Source of the DNA: Bacteroidales bacterium
GTDB lineage: Bacteria; Bacteroidota; Bacteroidia; Bacteroidales; Tenuifilaceae
Direction of reading: 5' to 3'
Assembly: GCA_011045955.1 (NCBI GenBank)
Contig: DSBV01000106.1
Span: forward strand, 1-51,949
DNA length: 51,949 bases
The notes beneath the pieces were generated by a model. That model was not told where the DNA came from, searched no databases, and was given only the letters and a program-made list of their open reading frames with translations. A program made the position numbers and the translations under genes. This document shows positions 26,425 through 34,812 of the stretch, piece by piece; position 1 is the first letter of the stretch; every line of letters begins with the position of its first letter.

Positions 26425-28368
26425 ATGTTTCAATTTAAAAAGGGTATTCGCATTGGTTTTGTAGTTGCAGGAGTGGTATTAGTTCTTCTATTTCTGTCGC
26501 GTAACCTTATCGTAAAAGGCATTTTTTATAAAATTACATCAAAAATTAATAGCCGCTATGGCGTTACTGTTACGGTAAGTTCCGTTATGGTTAAGGGCAT
26601 TTGCACCTTTGAGCTGCAAAACCTTTTGGTTGCTACTTCCGATACATTACTCTATTCCGATTTACTCAAAGTAAGGCTTAACCCATTTAACCTTGCCACC
26701 CTCAGAATCAACCCTAAACAGGTTGATATATCCAACGCTCAAGTGAAGGTTGATAAACTAATTGCTCTTGTAAGCAAACCCTACCCTGATAAGCCAACTA
26801 ACGAGAATACAGGCCAAAGTCCGATTAGTAAAAGGTTATACCGTTTGGTTAAAGTTTTTTTTGGACTTTCCACAGCAACCTTCAATACTCATAATCTGCT
26901 ACTTACCTACTCCGATTCAACCTACCACGGTAATGTAAACATTATAAAGTGGAACTACCATAGCTACAATTTCACCTCAACGGTCAACCTGAACGATGGC
27001 GGTAGCAGCTCATGGATAAGAGTTACCGGAGCAACCAGCAAGCGCAGTAACAGCTTAACTGCAACATTGACAGTCGACTCCAATGCTGCCTTTATCCCCT
27101 TTACCTCTCCATTTCTGGGGATTAAATCCTCGTTCCAAAAAATCTATATTGATATAAAAGCAACGCATATTGAGCACGGTAAAATTGAGGTAAATTTCAA
27201 CTCGAACATTCATTCACTATTGATAGAGGGCAACCGCATTGCCCAATCCCCCGTTACCATTGATTCGTTCGGGGCAAACCTGCTAGTAAGGGTAATGCCC
27301 AACAGCTACATCATCGACACAATATCAAACTTAAACCTTAATGATTTTAGGGCTAACGTGGGCTTTGAGTACTACCCATATCTTAACCGCAGGCTTAAGC
27401 TCCAACTTTATTCAGACCATAACAAGTGGCAATCGCTCTTTGATGCTCTACCCAAAGGACTATTCACTCACCTGAATGGCATCCAGGTGAACGGAACGTT
27501 CAACTACTCGCTTCAGGTAGATGTTCCTCTAACAAGCCCCGACAGCCTTACCATTGCACCAAACCTTAGGTCGAAAGGCTTTCGTGTGCTATCGTATGGA
27601 AATACCAACCTTGCCATGCTCGCCGATACCTTTACCCATAGGGCTTATATTGACAATGAGTATGTGAGGGATATTAAAGTTAATCCCAACAGTGCAAATT
27701 ACGCTTCACTTGACCAAATTAGTCCATACCTGCAATGGGCTGTAGTAACAAGCGAGGATGGTGGTTTTTACAACCATCGAGGTATCAGCCTCGATGGCAT
27801 AACCTATGCCATGGCATGCAACATACGCGAAAAAAGGTTTGCGCGGGGTGGTAGCACAATTACCCAACAGCTTGTAAAAAATGTATTTCTAAATCAGAGT
27901 AAAAATATTGGGCGCAAGGCCGAAGAGATTATTATTACCTGGATTATTGAAAATACCGGTGTGGTATCAAAGGGAAGAATGCTTGAGGTTTACCTTAACA
28001 TCATTGAGTGGGGTCCCGATGTGTTCGGAATCCGCGAGGCAAGTCAGTACTACTTTGGCAAAAAGCCAGGTTCACTTACACTTCCTGAGGCTCTATTCCT
28101 TGCCTACATAATCCCCAGGCCAACCAAGTTCCGTTACCTATTCGATACCGAAGGTAAGCTTAAGCCCTTTGTAACTGAAAGTTTCCTGTTTGTGGCAAAC
28201 AAAATGCTAATGCGAGGTAACATCACTGATCAGGACTACGATAATCTGGCTACCAATCCACAGGTAACCCTTACAGGGCCAGCAAAAGAATTGCTGAAAA
28301 AAGAACCCGCATCGGAAAACATCGATTCTGAAGGCTATTTTACTGAACAGGAAAAGGAAACAAATTAG
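26425..28368 (+). CDS. Membrane-anchored GT51 peptidoglycan glycosyltransferase with AsmA-like N-terminal region
   Basis: 647 residues from ATG 26425; GTG 26422 is directly before it. An N-terminal membrane anchor (residues about 9-30) is followed by about 400 residues of beta-rich AsmA/DUF748-like sequence and then a GT51 domain (about 435-600). The GT51 motifs are clear: AVVTSEDGGFYNHRGISLDG (catalytic Glu), ARGGSTITQQLVKNVFL, RKAEEIIITWIIE and YLNIIEWGPDVFGI. There is no transpeptidase (penicillin-binding) domain, so it would be a monofunctional glycosyltransferase polymerising lipid II in the periplasm. The long N-terminal part is much larger than in MtgA-type enzymes and may span towards the outer membrane or bind lipid; that is inference. 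Confidence 0.85.
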   Translation: MFQFKKGIRIGFVVAGVVLVLLFLSRNLIVKGIFYKITSKINSRYGVTVTVSSVMVKGICTFELQNLLVATSDTLLYSDLLKVRLNPFNLATLRINPKQVDISNAQVKVDKLIALVSKPYPDKPTNENTGQSPISKRLYRLVKVFFGLSTATFNTHNLLLTYSDSTYHGNVNIIKWNYHSYNFTSTVNLNDGGSSSWIRVTGATSKRSNSLTATLTVDSNAAFIPFTSPFLGIKSSFQKIYIDIKATHIEHGKIEVNFNSNIHSLLIEGNRIAQSPVTIDSFGANLLVRVMPNSYIIDTISNLNLNDFRANVGFEYYPYLNRRLKLQLYSDHNKWQSLFDALPKGLFTHLNGIQVNGTFNYSLQVDVPLTSPDSLTIAPNLRSKGFRVLSYGNTNLAMLADTFTHRAYIDNEYVRDIKVNPNSANYASLDQISPYLQWAVVTSEDGGFYNHRGISLDGITYAMACNIREKRFARGGSTITQQLVKNVFLNQSKNIGRKAEEIIITWIIENTGVVSKGRMLEVYLNIIEWGPDVFGIREASQYYFGKKPGSLTLPEALFLAYIIPRPTKFRYLFDTEGKLKPFVTESFLFVANKMLMRGNITDQDYDNLATNPQVTLTGPAKELLKKEPASENIDSEGYFTEQEKETN

Positions 28369-28437
28369 CATCAGCCCCTTTACATCTCCCTAAAAATTCA
28401 TTAAATTTATGGGTGAAAACCAAATCGGATTGATGCT

Positions 28438-29106
28438 ATGAACACACAGGTATCAAAGAATATTGAAGCCGTTGCTGAAAGTATTCAGTGGTTTGGACAG
28501 GCAGCAGTAAAGATCATGAACTGCGGAAAGGTAATTTACATAGACCCCTACCAAATAAAAGAGAACGACAAGGCCGATTTAATACTGATAACCCACTCCC
28601 ACTTTGACCATTTCTCGCCCGAGGATGTTAAAAAGATTGTTACCCCGCACACATGGATACTCTGCCCAACCGATGTAGCCGAAGAAGCCCGAAGTTTTGA
28701 CGCAGCCAAGGTGATTGCCGTTCAACCCGGCTTTAACGATGAATGGCATGGAATTGAGATTAGGACTGTTCCAATGTATAACATTACAAAAAACGACAAG
28801 CATCCACAATCGAAAAAGTGGGTGGGGTACCTGCTTAACCTTTGCCACGTGTGGTTATACCATACCGGCGATACCGAGCGAATACCTGAAATGAAAAGCA
28901 TTAAAACCGATATCATCATGCTCCCCTTGGGGCAAACCTACACCATGAACAGCGTTGACGATGCCGCTGCTGCTGTTCTTGATACAGGTGCCAGTGTTGC
29001 CATTCCCATTCATTACGGGAAGTATGAAGGTACAACTGCCGATGTGGATAAATTTAATGAATTGCTCAAAGATAAAGTTGAAGTGATTGTGCTACCGAAA
29101 TCGTAG
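28438..29106 (+). CDS. MBL-fold metal-dependent hydrolase (UlaG-like)
   Basis: 222 residues, ATG at 28438. Metallo-beta-lactamase fold with the zinc motif THSHFDHFSPED (about residues 52-63), a second histidine in WLYHTGDTE (His-Thr-Gly-Asp, about 138-146) and a last one in AIPIHYGKY (about 182-190). The start IQWFGQAAVKI and the IYIDPYQIKENDKADLILI block fit the UlaG/metal-dependent-hydrolase subgroup. Cytoplasmic; substrate unknown. It starts 70 bases after the GT51 gene on the same strand and may be read through from it. The next gene is convergent, four bases away. Confidence 0.85.
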   Translation: MNTQVSKNIEAVAESIQWFGQAAVKIMNCGKVIYIDPYQIKENDKADLILITHSHFDHFSPEDVKKIVTPHTWILCPTDVAEEARSFDAAKVIAVQPGFNDEWHGIEIRTVPMYNITKNDKHPQSKKWVGYLLNLCHVWLYHTGDTERIPEMKSIKTDIIMLPLGQTYTMNSVDDAAAAVLDTGASVAIPIHYGKYEGTTADVDKFNELLKDKVEVIVLPKS

Positions 29107-29110
29107 CCTG

Positions 29111-29809
29111 CTAATCGATACACTTCACAAATTCTAACGACCAATTTTCAAGCCACAGGGCTGTTAAATATCCGGTTCCGGGTATGTATTGCCCTTTGTA
29201 AACACAGCCAGCGTCCAAATCGTAAAGCCGACGCTGTGTGTCGTTTAACTCCTCAACTATTTTGGCTAATGCCCGTGGAGTATGGCCATGAATAATTTTA
29301 AAGCCGGGCATAAAGCTGCTAGGTACCTCGGAAGGGCGGTTCCACTGCATGGCATACTCATCGGAAAAGGGATTGGTTAACTCGTAGTTTATGCCTCCAT
29401 GCACAAGGATGTATCGGTTATCAACAATAACATACGGCTTTAAGCTGGAAAAGAATTCAAGATGCCTTTGCGGTAGAAAGCCATATTCGGTTTCAATGGC
29501 GGTTGTCAATGACTGATACTGATGCATTGTGGCAAAACCCGAATTCATCAACCAAAGGCTCATCTCGTAATCGCCCTTAATGCAATCGAGCATCATTTGT
29601 TCGTGATTACCCTTTAGGCAGATAATACTATAACCCTCAGCAATCAAGTTTAAGAGATATTCTACAACACCAGGCGAGTCTGGGCCTCTATCAATGTAAT
29701 CACCCAAAAAGAATAGCCTATCGGTTTTACTAACGGAAAGTTTTACCTCCAATAAAAATCGAAGGGTCTTTGAACAGCCATGAATGTCGGGGATTACAAA
29801 AGTTCTCAT
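29111..29809 (-). CDS. Metallophosphoesterase of the serine/threonine phosphatase type (ApaH/PrpE-like)
   Basis: 232 residues, ATG at 29809. All phosphoesterase signatures are present: PDIHGCSKTL (D-x-H), FFLGDYIDRGPDS (GDxxDRG), LKGNHEQMML (GNHE), ILVHGGINY and KIIHGHTPRA. The family dephosphorylates Ser/Thr-phosphorylated proteins or hydrolyses dinucleoside tetraphosphates; the sequence does not tell which. It has the short size of bacterial PrpE/PrpA-like enzymes. It is divergent from ttcA with only 58 bases between start codons, so the two promoters must overlap. Confidence 0.85.
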   Translation of the reverse strand: MRTFVIPDIHGCSKTLRFLLEVKLSVSKTDRLFFLGDYIDRGPDSPGVVEYLLNLIAEGYSIICLKGNHEQMMLDCIKGDYEMSLWLMNSGFATMHQYQSLTTAIETEYGFLPQRHLEFFSSLKPYVIVDNRYILVHGGINYELTNPFSDEYAMQWNRPSEVPSSFMPGFKIIHGHTPRALAKIVEELNDTQRRLYDLDAGCVYKGQYIPGTGYLTALWLENWSLEFVKCID

Positions 29810-29842
29810 GGTAATGGTTTATATAAATTTAACACGAAAAAT

Positions 29843-29850
29843 TAACTTTG
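29843..29850 (+). promoter_or_regulatory. Promoter -7 element TAACTTTG for ttcA
   Basis: Exact TAnnTTTG match, 17 bases before ATG 29868; the same spacing as at 26401. Confidence 0.6.
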
Positions 29851-29867
29851 CCAAGTTTTTTGTGGCT

Positions 29868-30614
29868 ATGGCAAGCGGATATATTATAAAAAAACTTCAA
29901 GGTAAAGTTAAACAGGCCATATACGGTTATAATCTGATTGACCAAGGCGATAAAATCATGGTTAATTTATCGGGAGGCAAGGATAGCTATGCGCTGCTCG
30001 ACCTTTTGGTAAATCGAAGGAAGGTGCTTCCTATTAAATTTGAGCTGCATGCCTGCCATGTTCAGGCTACCGATATGACCTACCGCGCCGATGTTGAATT
30101 CATAGAATAGTACTGCGCCAAGAACAATGTAAAATTACATCTACACCAAATTAGCGTTGAGTATAACCCTAACGATAGGAAACCCGCCTGTTTTATTTGC
30201 AGCTGGAAACGCCGCAAGATGCTATTCACAACCACCCGAGAAGCTGGATGCAACAAGTTGGCCTTAGGCCATCACCTTGACGATGCCATTGAAACGCTGC
30301 TCCTCAACATGATTAATCACTCATCAATAAGTTCAATACCCCCTAAACTATCGATGTTTAATGGCGAGATTTTCCTAATTCGACTGTTAACTACTCGCCT
30401 GGATAAGGAACTGGAAAAGTATAGTCGGATTATGGGCTTCCAGGCAGAAAAGGAAACATGCCAATTCGACAAGGATACCCATAGGAATACTGTTCGTGAG
30501 TTAATCGGCCATATGGAACAGATAAACCGCGATGCCCACGAAAACATTTATCATTCCATACAAAACATTTTTGAGGAATACATTGTTACCAAGCCCCGTG
30601 AAAAGGGTAACTGA
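29868..30614 (+). pseudogene. ttcA: tRNA 2-thiocytidine synthetase TtcA with an in-frame stop
   Basis: The ATG at 29868 starts MASGYIIKKLQGKVKQA. The PP-loop ATPase motif NLSGGKDSYALLDLL is intact, then the frame meets TAG at 30108-30110 after VEFIE and continues without shift as YCAKNNVKLHLHQIS, CFICSWKRRKMLF (CxxC for the iron-sulfur cluster) and LALGHHLDDAIETLLLNM to the stop at 30614. Without the stop it would give 248 residues, a normal TtcA. The enzyme thiolates C32 of several tRNAs. A single substitution (for example from GAG or CAG) explains the lesion; no other damage is visible, so it is either a very recent mutation or a sequence error. It converges with trkH with no gap. Confidence 0.85.
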
Positions 30615-32054
30615 TTACCGCCACGACTTAACCATAAACAGAAGCAGCAGTCCAAAAAATTCCAAACGGCCAAGTAACATCAAAAAGGAAAGAATTATAA
30701 GAGCTAAATCAGGCATAACGCTATAGTTTGACATTGAACCAACAAGTCCAAAACCTGGTCCTACATTGCTAATGCTTGCAATGGCAGCAGTGAATGATGT
30801 TAGCATGTCAAAGCCCAAGGCAGTCAATGCCAATGTGCCAAGCAAAGCCAACAAAAGATAAAACACAATAAACAATGTAACAGAGTTAACAACATCATCG
30901 CTAACCAAACTCTTGCCAATTCGGATAGGTATGACCGCTTGTGGATGCTGTAGCCTTAAGATTTGACTCTTAAACGCCTTATAAAAAATTACAACTCTAT
31001 CTACCTTAATCCCTCCGCCGGTTGATCCAGCACAAGCACATTGTAATGAGAAAAATAGTAGAACAATAATGGTAAATGGTGGCCAAATAGCTGTATCGGT
31101 TGTTGCAAAACCGGTAGTAGTAGCTAATGAAACCACCTGAAAGGCTGAAAATCTTAAGCTTTCCCACCACGATTGGTAAATTTTACCATGCAGGTCAATA
31201 GCAATTACCAAAATTCCCAGAATAGTTGAAAAGAAATAATATCTTACTATATTTGAATTAAAGATATTGTTTTTTTTAAGTGTTAACGATGAATATAAAA
31301 TGTTAAAATGAATGCCAGAGAGAAACATGAATATTATAATAACCATTTCAATGCCAAGGCTATTATAAAAAGATATACTATTGTTTTTAGTTGAAAAGCC
31401 TCCTGTCGATACAGAGGTAAAAGCATGGTTTACCGCTTCGAATAATCCCATACCATAAACCCTGAGCAGTATTACCTGGGTAACGGTAAGCCCTAGGTAA
31501 ACTACCAGGATTACATTCAGCATTTTTCGGGTTCTATACCTAAAATTTTCCTGAGCCAATGGCGAAATTTCCATTTTGGAAAGGGTCATTTGGGCTTTAC
31601 CCAACGATGGCAGAATGATTAACACAAATACAACAATTCCAATACCACCCACCCATTGCATTGATGACCGCCAGAAAAGTATTCCTTTAGGCAAAGCCTC
31701 AACATTGTTAAGTATTGAAGCGCCAGTAGTGGTATAACCGGAAACGCTCTCGAATAAGGCTTTTACAAAGGTAAACTCGCCACCATAAAGCAATAGCGGT
31801 AAAGAACCAATAAAGCACGATAGAATCCAGCTAAGAACCACTACCAGGTAACCCTCTTTATTTGAAAGGTCAGTAGCCTTAGGAACAAAAACCAAAGGGA
31901 ATACCCCCAAAAGCAGAGTGATTAAAAAACTGAAAAGTAAGGGCAATTGCCCGGCATCTCTATCATATAACGAAATCAAAAACGATACAAAGATAAATGC
32001 TGCATTAAAAAGCATTACCATACCAATGTATCGGATAATCACATGGGGTCTCAT
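30615..32054 (-). CDS. trkH: TrkH family potassium uptake protein
   Basis: 479 residues, ATG at 32054, normal length with about ten membrane helices. The four pore loops with their filter motifs are visible: SGYTTTGAS, STGGFSTKN, ATTTGFATTD and ISNVGPGFG, as is the GSTGGGIKVDR segment. TrkH/KtrB proteins import K+ with a cytoplasmic TrkA/KtrA regulator. No trkA is adjacent in this window; instead the start codon overlaps the stop of the upstream HAMP-sensor gene by four bases (ATGA), so the two are translationally coupled. Confidence 0.93.
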   Translation of the reverse strand: MRPHVIIRYIGMVMLFNAAFIFVSFLISLYDRDAGQLPLLFSFLITLLLGVFPLVFVPKATDLSNKEGYLVVVLSWILSCFIGSLPLLLYGGEFTFVKALFESVSGYTTTGASILNNVEALPKGILFWRSSMQWVGGIGIVVFVLIILPSLGKAQMTLSKMEISPLAQENFRYRTRKMLNVILVVYLGLTVTQVILLRVYGMGLFEAVNHAFTSVSTGGFSTKNNSISFYNSLGIEMVIIIFMFLSGIHFNILYSSLTLKKNNIFNSNIVRYYFFSTILGILVIAIDLHGKIYQSWWESLRFSAFQVVSLATTTGFATTDTAIWPPFTIIVLLFFSLQCACAGSTGGGIKVDRVVIFYKAFKSQILRLQHPQAVIPIRIGKSLVSDDVVNSVTLFIVFYLLLALLGTLALTALGFDMLTSFTAAIASISNVGPGFGLVGSMSNYSVMPDLALIILSFLMLLGRLEFFGLLLLFMVKSWR

Positions 32055-32812
32055 TCAGTCTTCTTTTGAATGCTCTTGGTAAGAATTAGGTCTTTAACCG
32101 ACTCGTTAAGCTCAAACATCTCATCGCGGGTTTCAATGGTTACATCGTACTGCCTCCTATACTTGGTAAAATTCTGAATACCTTTTGTTATCCTTTTTAT
32201 CGGGCTTAACAGGTAGTACGAAATCATGTAGTTGAAAATAATAGTAAAAATAACGCTGGTAATAACAATTATAAGTCCGGGCAGAATGGTTCTGTAGGGG
32301 CTTTTTTCCAAAACGGCAACGGTTTGGTTAAGGTTTTGCTGGTTAAGGGTTAATAATTCCTCTACCTTACTGCGAACCATTAGCAATGCAGGATTTACCT
32401 CAGTGAGATACTCTGACACACTGGGTGTTGGTTTGTTTATAAAACCCTCTGCTTTGGTCTTAAACAACGAAAAAGCAATGGCAATTGAATCAACCGTCCC
32501 GGCTTCGCCCGGTATGGTTAAATTATTTGATGCCTTAAGCAAATTCTCATTGAAGGTTGAAATCGCATTGCTAAAAAGGGAGTTGGCCTTGCCCTTATCG
32601 CCTTGAATGGATAAAAGTATAGCTCTCTCCTGTAACCCTAAACTGTAATTCATCTGTTTTGAAAAATCGATACTTCGGTAGTTATCCATTAGCAAACGGT
32701 TAACCTGATTCCCCAGCTTGGTAAGCTCATAAATGGATATTAACCCCGAAATAACCAGCATTATACCAAGTATGGCAAAACCGGTTATTACCTTGTAGCG
32801 AATTTTGAACAT
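32051..32812 (-). CDS. Two-TM four-helix-bundle sensor with HAMP domain and no output domain
   Basis: 253 residues, ATG at 32812. Layout: TM1 (about residues 8-29), a periplasmic helical sensing domain of the 4HB_MCP type (about 30-170, rich in heptads), TM2 (about 174-197), then a HAMP domain (SPIKRITKGIQNFTKYRRQ to FELNESVKDLI). It stops about 10 residues after HAMP, so there is no methyl-accepting, kinase or cyclase domain. The stop overlaps the trkH start by four bases (ATGA). The end looks natural, since the coupled gene follows. It may pass an extracytoplasmic signal directly to TrkH or to a separate partner; this is inference. Confidence 0.8.
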   Translation of the reverse strand: MFKIRYKVITGFAILGIMLVISGLISIYELTKLGNQVNRLLMDNYRSIDFSKQMNYSLGLQERAILLSIQGDKGKANSLFSNAISTFNENLLKASNNLTIPGEAGTVDSIAIAFSLFKTKAEGFINKPTPSVSEYLTEVNPALLMVRSKVEELLTLNQQNLNQTVAVLEKSPYRTILPGLIIVITSVIFTIIFNYMISYYLLSPIKRITKGIQNFTKYRRQYDVTIETRDEMFELNESVKDLILTKSIQKKTE

Positions 32813-33145
32813 GGCATCTGTGTATTAATGTCCTTTATACAGTATCATATCAGCAAATTCTGACAATTATAAAATATATGCAAATGTATAACTAAAGCTC
32901 AATAGCTATTCACCAAAAACGAACTAAATGTTCAGTTCACCCAACTCTTGGGGAAAGATAAACACATTTTGTAATATTAAAACCTATAAACCATGTATTT
33001 ACATCAATGCCGATTAAAAAAAGTTAATGTTAGTTAACATTTAGAACTTCTAGACCAGCGTTAACCTACAATGACACATAATGGTATTAACCTGCGCAAG
33101 TTTTTTGTATCTTGGTTGTCTATTCATGAAACAGTTTTCCATTCC
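32813..33145. promoter_or_regulatory. Divergent regulatory region with a dyad at 33026-33041
   Basis: 333 bases between the HAMP-sensor gene and the ECF sigma gene. AATGTTA (33026-33032) and TAACATT (33035-33041) form a perfect 7-bp dyad around GT, about 105 bases before the sigma start. TATCTTGG at 33109-33116 is close to a -7 element and lies 29 bases before the start. Nothing else is recognised in it. Confidence 0.4.
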
Positions 33146-33718
33146 ATGGACGAGAAAGAGTTAGTTCAACAAGTTGTTCAACATAATAATCATGAAGCCT
33201 TTAGCATTTTGGTTGAAAGGTACAAAAAAATGGTTATTACCACCTGCATTGGCTTTTTAGGAAACTTTCACGATGCCGAAGATATTGCACAAGATGTGTT
33301 TATTGAGCTATACGAGTCCTTACCTGAATTCCGAAATGAGGCAAAACTCTCCACCTGGATTTACCGGATTGCTGTAAACAAATCGTTAAACTTTTTGCGT
33401 CGTAAGAAAAGGGAAACGTTTTTACAAAACTTTATAGGAAACAGAATCAAAGGTAAGACCGGGCTAACAATTGACGAAATTATGGACAAAGGGAATACCG
33501 ACATTAGTATTGAACTGAAAGAACAGCATAAACAGCTTCGCCATGCAATGGGCATGTTGCCGGAAAATCAGCGTATTGCACTAGTACTTAGCACATACCA
33601 TGAACTTTCTTACAAAGAGATTGCTGAAGTTATGGAAACTTCAGTTTCGTCGGTTGAGTCGCTATTATTTAGAGCTAAAAACAACCTCCGGAAAATAATG
33701 GGTAAAACAAAACCCTAA
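33146..33718 (+). CDS. ECF-type RNA polymerase sigma factor
   Basis: 190 residues from ATG 33146 (MDEKELVQQVVQHNNHEAFS), which fits the normal ECF start; an ATG 25 codons upstream is also open. Region 2 is clear (AEDIAQDVFIELYESLPEF and LSTWIYRIAVNKSLNFLRRK), followed by a linker and region 4 (LPENQRIALVLSTYHELSYK and VSSVESLLFRAKNNLRKIM, helix-turn-helix). The zinc-finger protein encoded 61 bases later is its likely anti-sigma factor, and two Spy/CnrX-like periplasmic proteins follow, so the whole unit looks like an envelope- or metal-stress regulon. Confidence 0.9.
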   Translation: MDEKELVQQVVQHNNHEAFSILVERYKKMVITTCIGFLGNFHDAEDIAQDVFIELYESLPEFRNEAKLSTWIYRIAVNKSLNFLRRKKRETFLQNFIGNRIKGKTGLTIDEIMDKGNTDISIELKEQHKQLRHAMGMLPENQRIALVLSTYHELSYKEIAEVMETSVSSVESLLFRAKNNLRKIMGKTKP

Positions 33719-33779
33719 AAAATGGCTTTGTAAACGCAAGTTTCGAATCAATGAGTTGTCAAACTATAAAACCAAAAAA

Positions 33780-34229
33780 ATGAGGTGCAAAAAAGCAAAT
33801 AGCCTAATGGAGAATTACCTTAAAGGTAAACTTGATGGTGAAGTTCAAAGTGAATTCCAAGATCATTTATTGGCTTGCACCAAATGTCAGGAAAACTTGC
33901 TGGTCATCAAATCGTTAAAAGAAATGGCTAACGAAGAAGTATCAAAATATACCGAAAATCCATTCTTCGCCAGCAGGGTTCTTAGCAGAATTGATGCACA
34001 AAAGTTTTCGAATTACATTGATATTAGAACTCAACTGTTAGGCTATGCTAGCATTGCAGCAGCAGTAATAATAGGTCTTTTGGTTGGTAGTCAGCTAGGG
34101 GCTTTAGGCACTAAGGTAATTTCAACAAATACCAATGCTGAAATGCTAGCAGAGGAATACATCCCGTCGAGTACAGAAACAATTTATGAATACGATTTTG
34201 AAGAGGTTGAAAATCTAAATAACAAGTAA
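33780..34229 (+). CDS. Zinc-finger transmembrane anti-sigma factor
   Basis: 149 residues from ATG 33780; a TTG eight codons upstream is also possible. The N-terminal ASD zinc finger is recognisable: MRCKKANSLMENYLKGKLDG followed by FQDHLLACTKCQENLLV (His-x3-Cys-x2-Cys). One membrane helix lies at about residues 85-105 (YASIAAAVIIGLLVGSQLG), followed by a short periplasmic tail rich in Thr and Glu. It would hold the neighbouring ECF sigma factor inactive at the membrane. The next gene starts three bases after its stop. Confidence 0.82.
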   Translation: MRCKKANSLMENYLKGKLDGEVQSEFQDHLLACTKCQENLLVIKSLKEMANEEVSKYTENPFFASRVLSRIDAQKFSNYIDIRTQLLGYASIAAAVIIGLLVGSQLGALGTKVISTNTNAEMLAEEYIPSSTETIYEYDFEEVENLNNK

Positions 34230-34232
34230 AAC

Positions 34233-34781
34233 ATGAACTACTTTACTAAAACACGGGTGCTTGTTGTAATAATTGTAGCATTATCAATAACCTTACTTGC
34301 TACCATTGGAGCAATGGTTTACGGGCACTACAGGCAAAAACAACTTGCTGAAAAGTTTGCAAGTTACCCGCAAGAGCGAATGGAACAACAGGCGCAGTTT
34401 TTAAGCAATAGGTTAAATCTAAGCCCTGAACAGGAAGATATTTTCCGGAAATCGCGAGATAAGTTTCACGCAAAAACAGTTGACGCCCATAAAAAGACTC
34501 AGAAGGTTTCCGTTGACATAATCAATGAACTTTCGACTCCTGAACCCAATTTTGAACTAATCGATTCATTGATTGAGCAGTATGGGAAACTACATGGAAT
34601 CGAAAAAAAGATTATGATAGACCATTTGTTGGAAATAAAAAGTGCATGTACCCCTGAGCAATTCGATAAGTTTCTAAAAATTGTTCGGTATGCACACCGA
34701 CGTCAAATGCAAATGCACCGGCAACGGTTTAAAAATGAACGCATGCGTAGGGGCGATTCTATCCCACCCCGAAATCAATAA
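34233..34781 (+). CDS. Membrane-anchored Spy/CnrX-like periplasmic sensor protein
   Basis: 182 residues, ATG at 34233. An uncleaved N-terminal membrane helix (VLVVIIVALSITLLATIGAM) precedes an all-helical periplasmic domain of the Spy/CpxP/CnrX kind, with two LTXXQ-like motifs (LNLSPEQEDIFRKSRDKFH and ACTPEQFDKFLKIV) and a basic His/Met/Arg-rich tail (AHRRQMQMHRQRFKNERM). In metal-resistance operons of proteobacteria a membrane-bound CnrX-type protein works with the anti-sigma factor to sense nickel or cobalt. Gene order here (sigma, anti-sigma, this gene) is the same kind, so I propose it is the sensory component. That is inference. Confidence 0.75.
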   Translation: MNYFTKTRVLVVIIVALSITLLATIGAMVYGHYRQKQLAEKFASYPQERMEQQAQFLSNRLNLSPEQEDIFRKSRDKFHAKTVDAHKKTQKVSVDIINELSTPEPNFELIDSLIEQYGKLHGIEKKIMIDHLLEIKSACTPEQFDKFLKIVRYAHRRQMQMHRQRFKNERMRRGDSIPPRNQ

Positions 34782-34812
34782 AGTATTGTTTAACTTTTTA
34801 AAACTAAAAGCA

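Noticed and set aside
32813-33145. Small RNA gene in the divergent gap before the sigma gene
   Set aside because: The dyad is short, no terminator follows and no promoter lies at a suitable distance.
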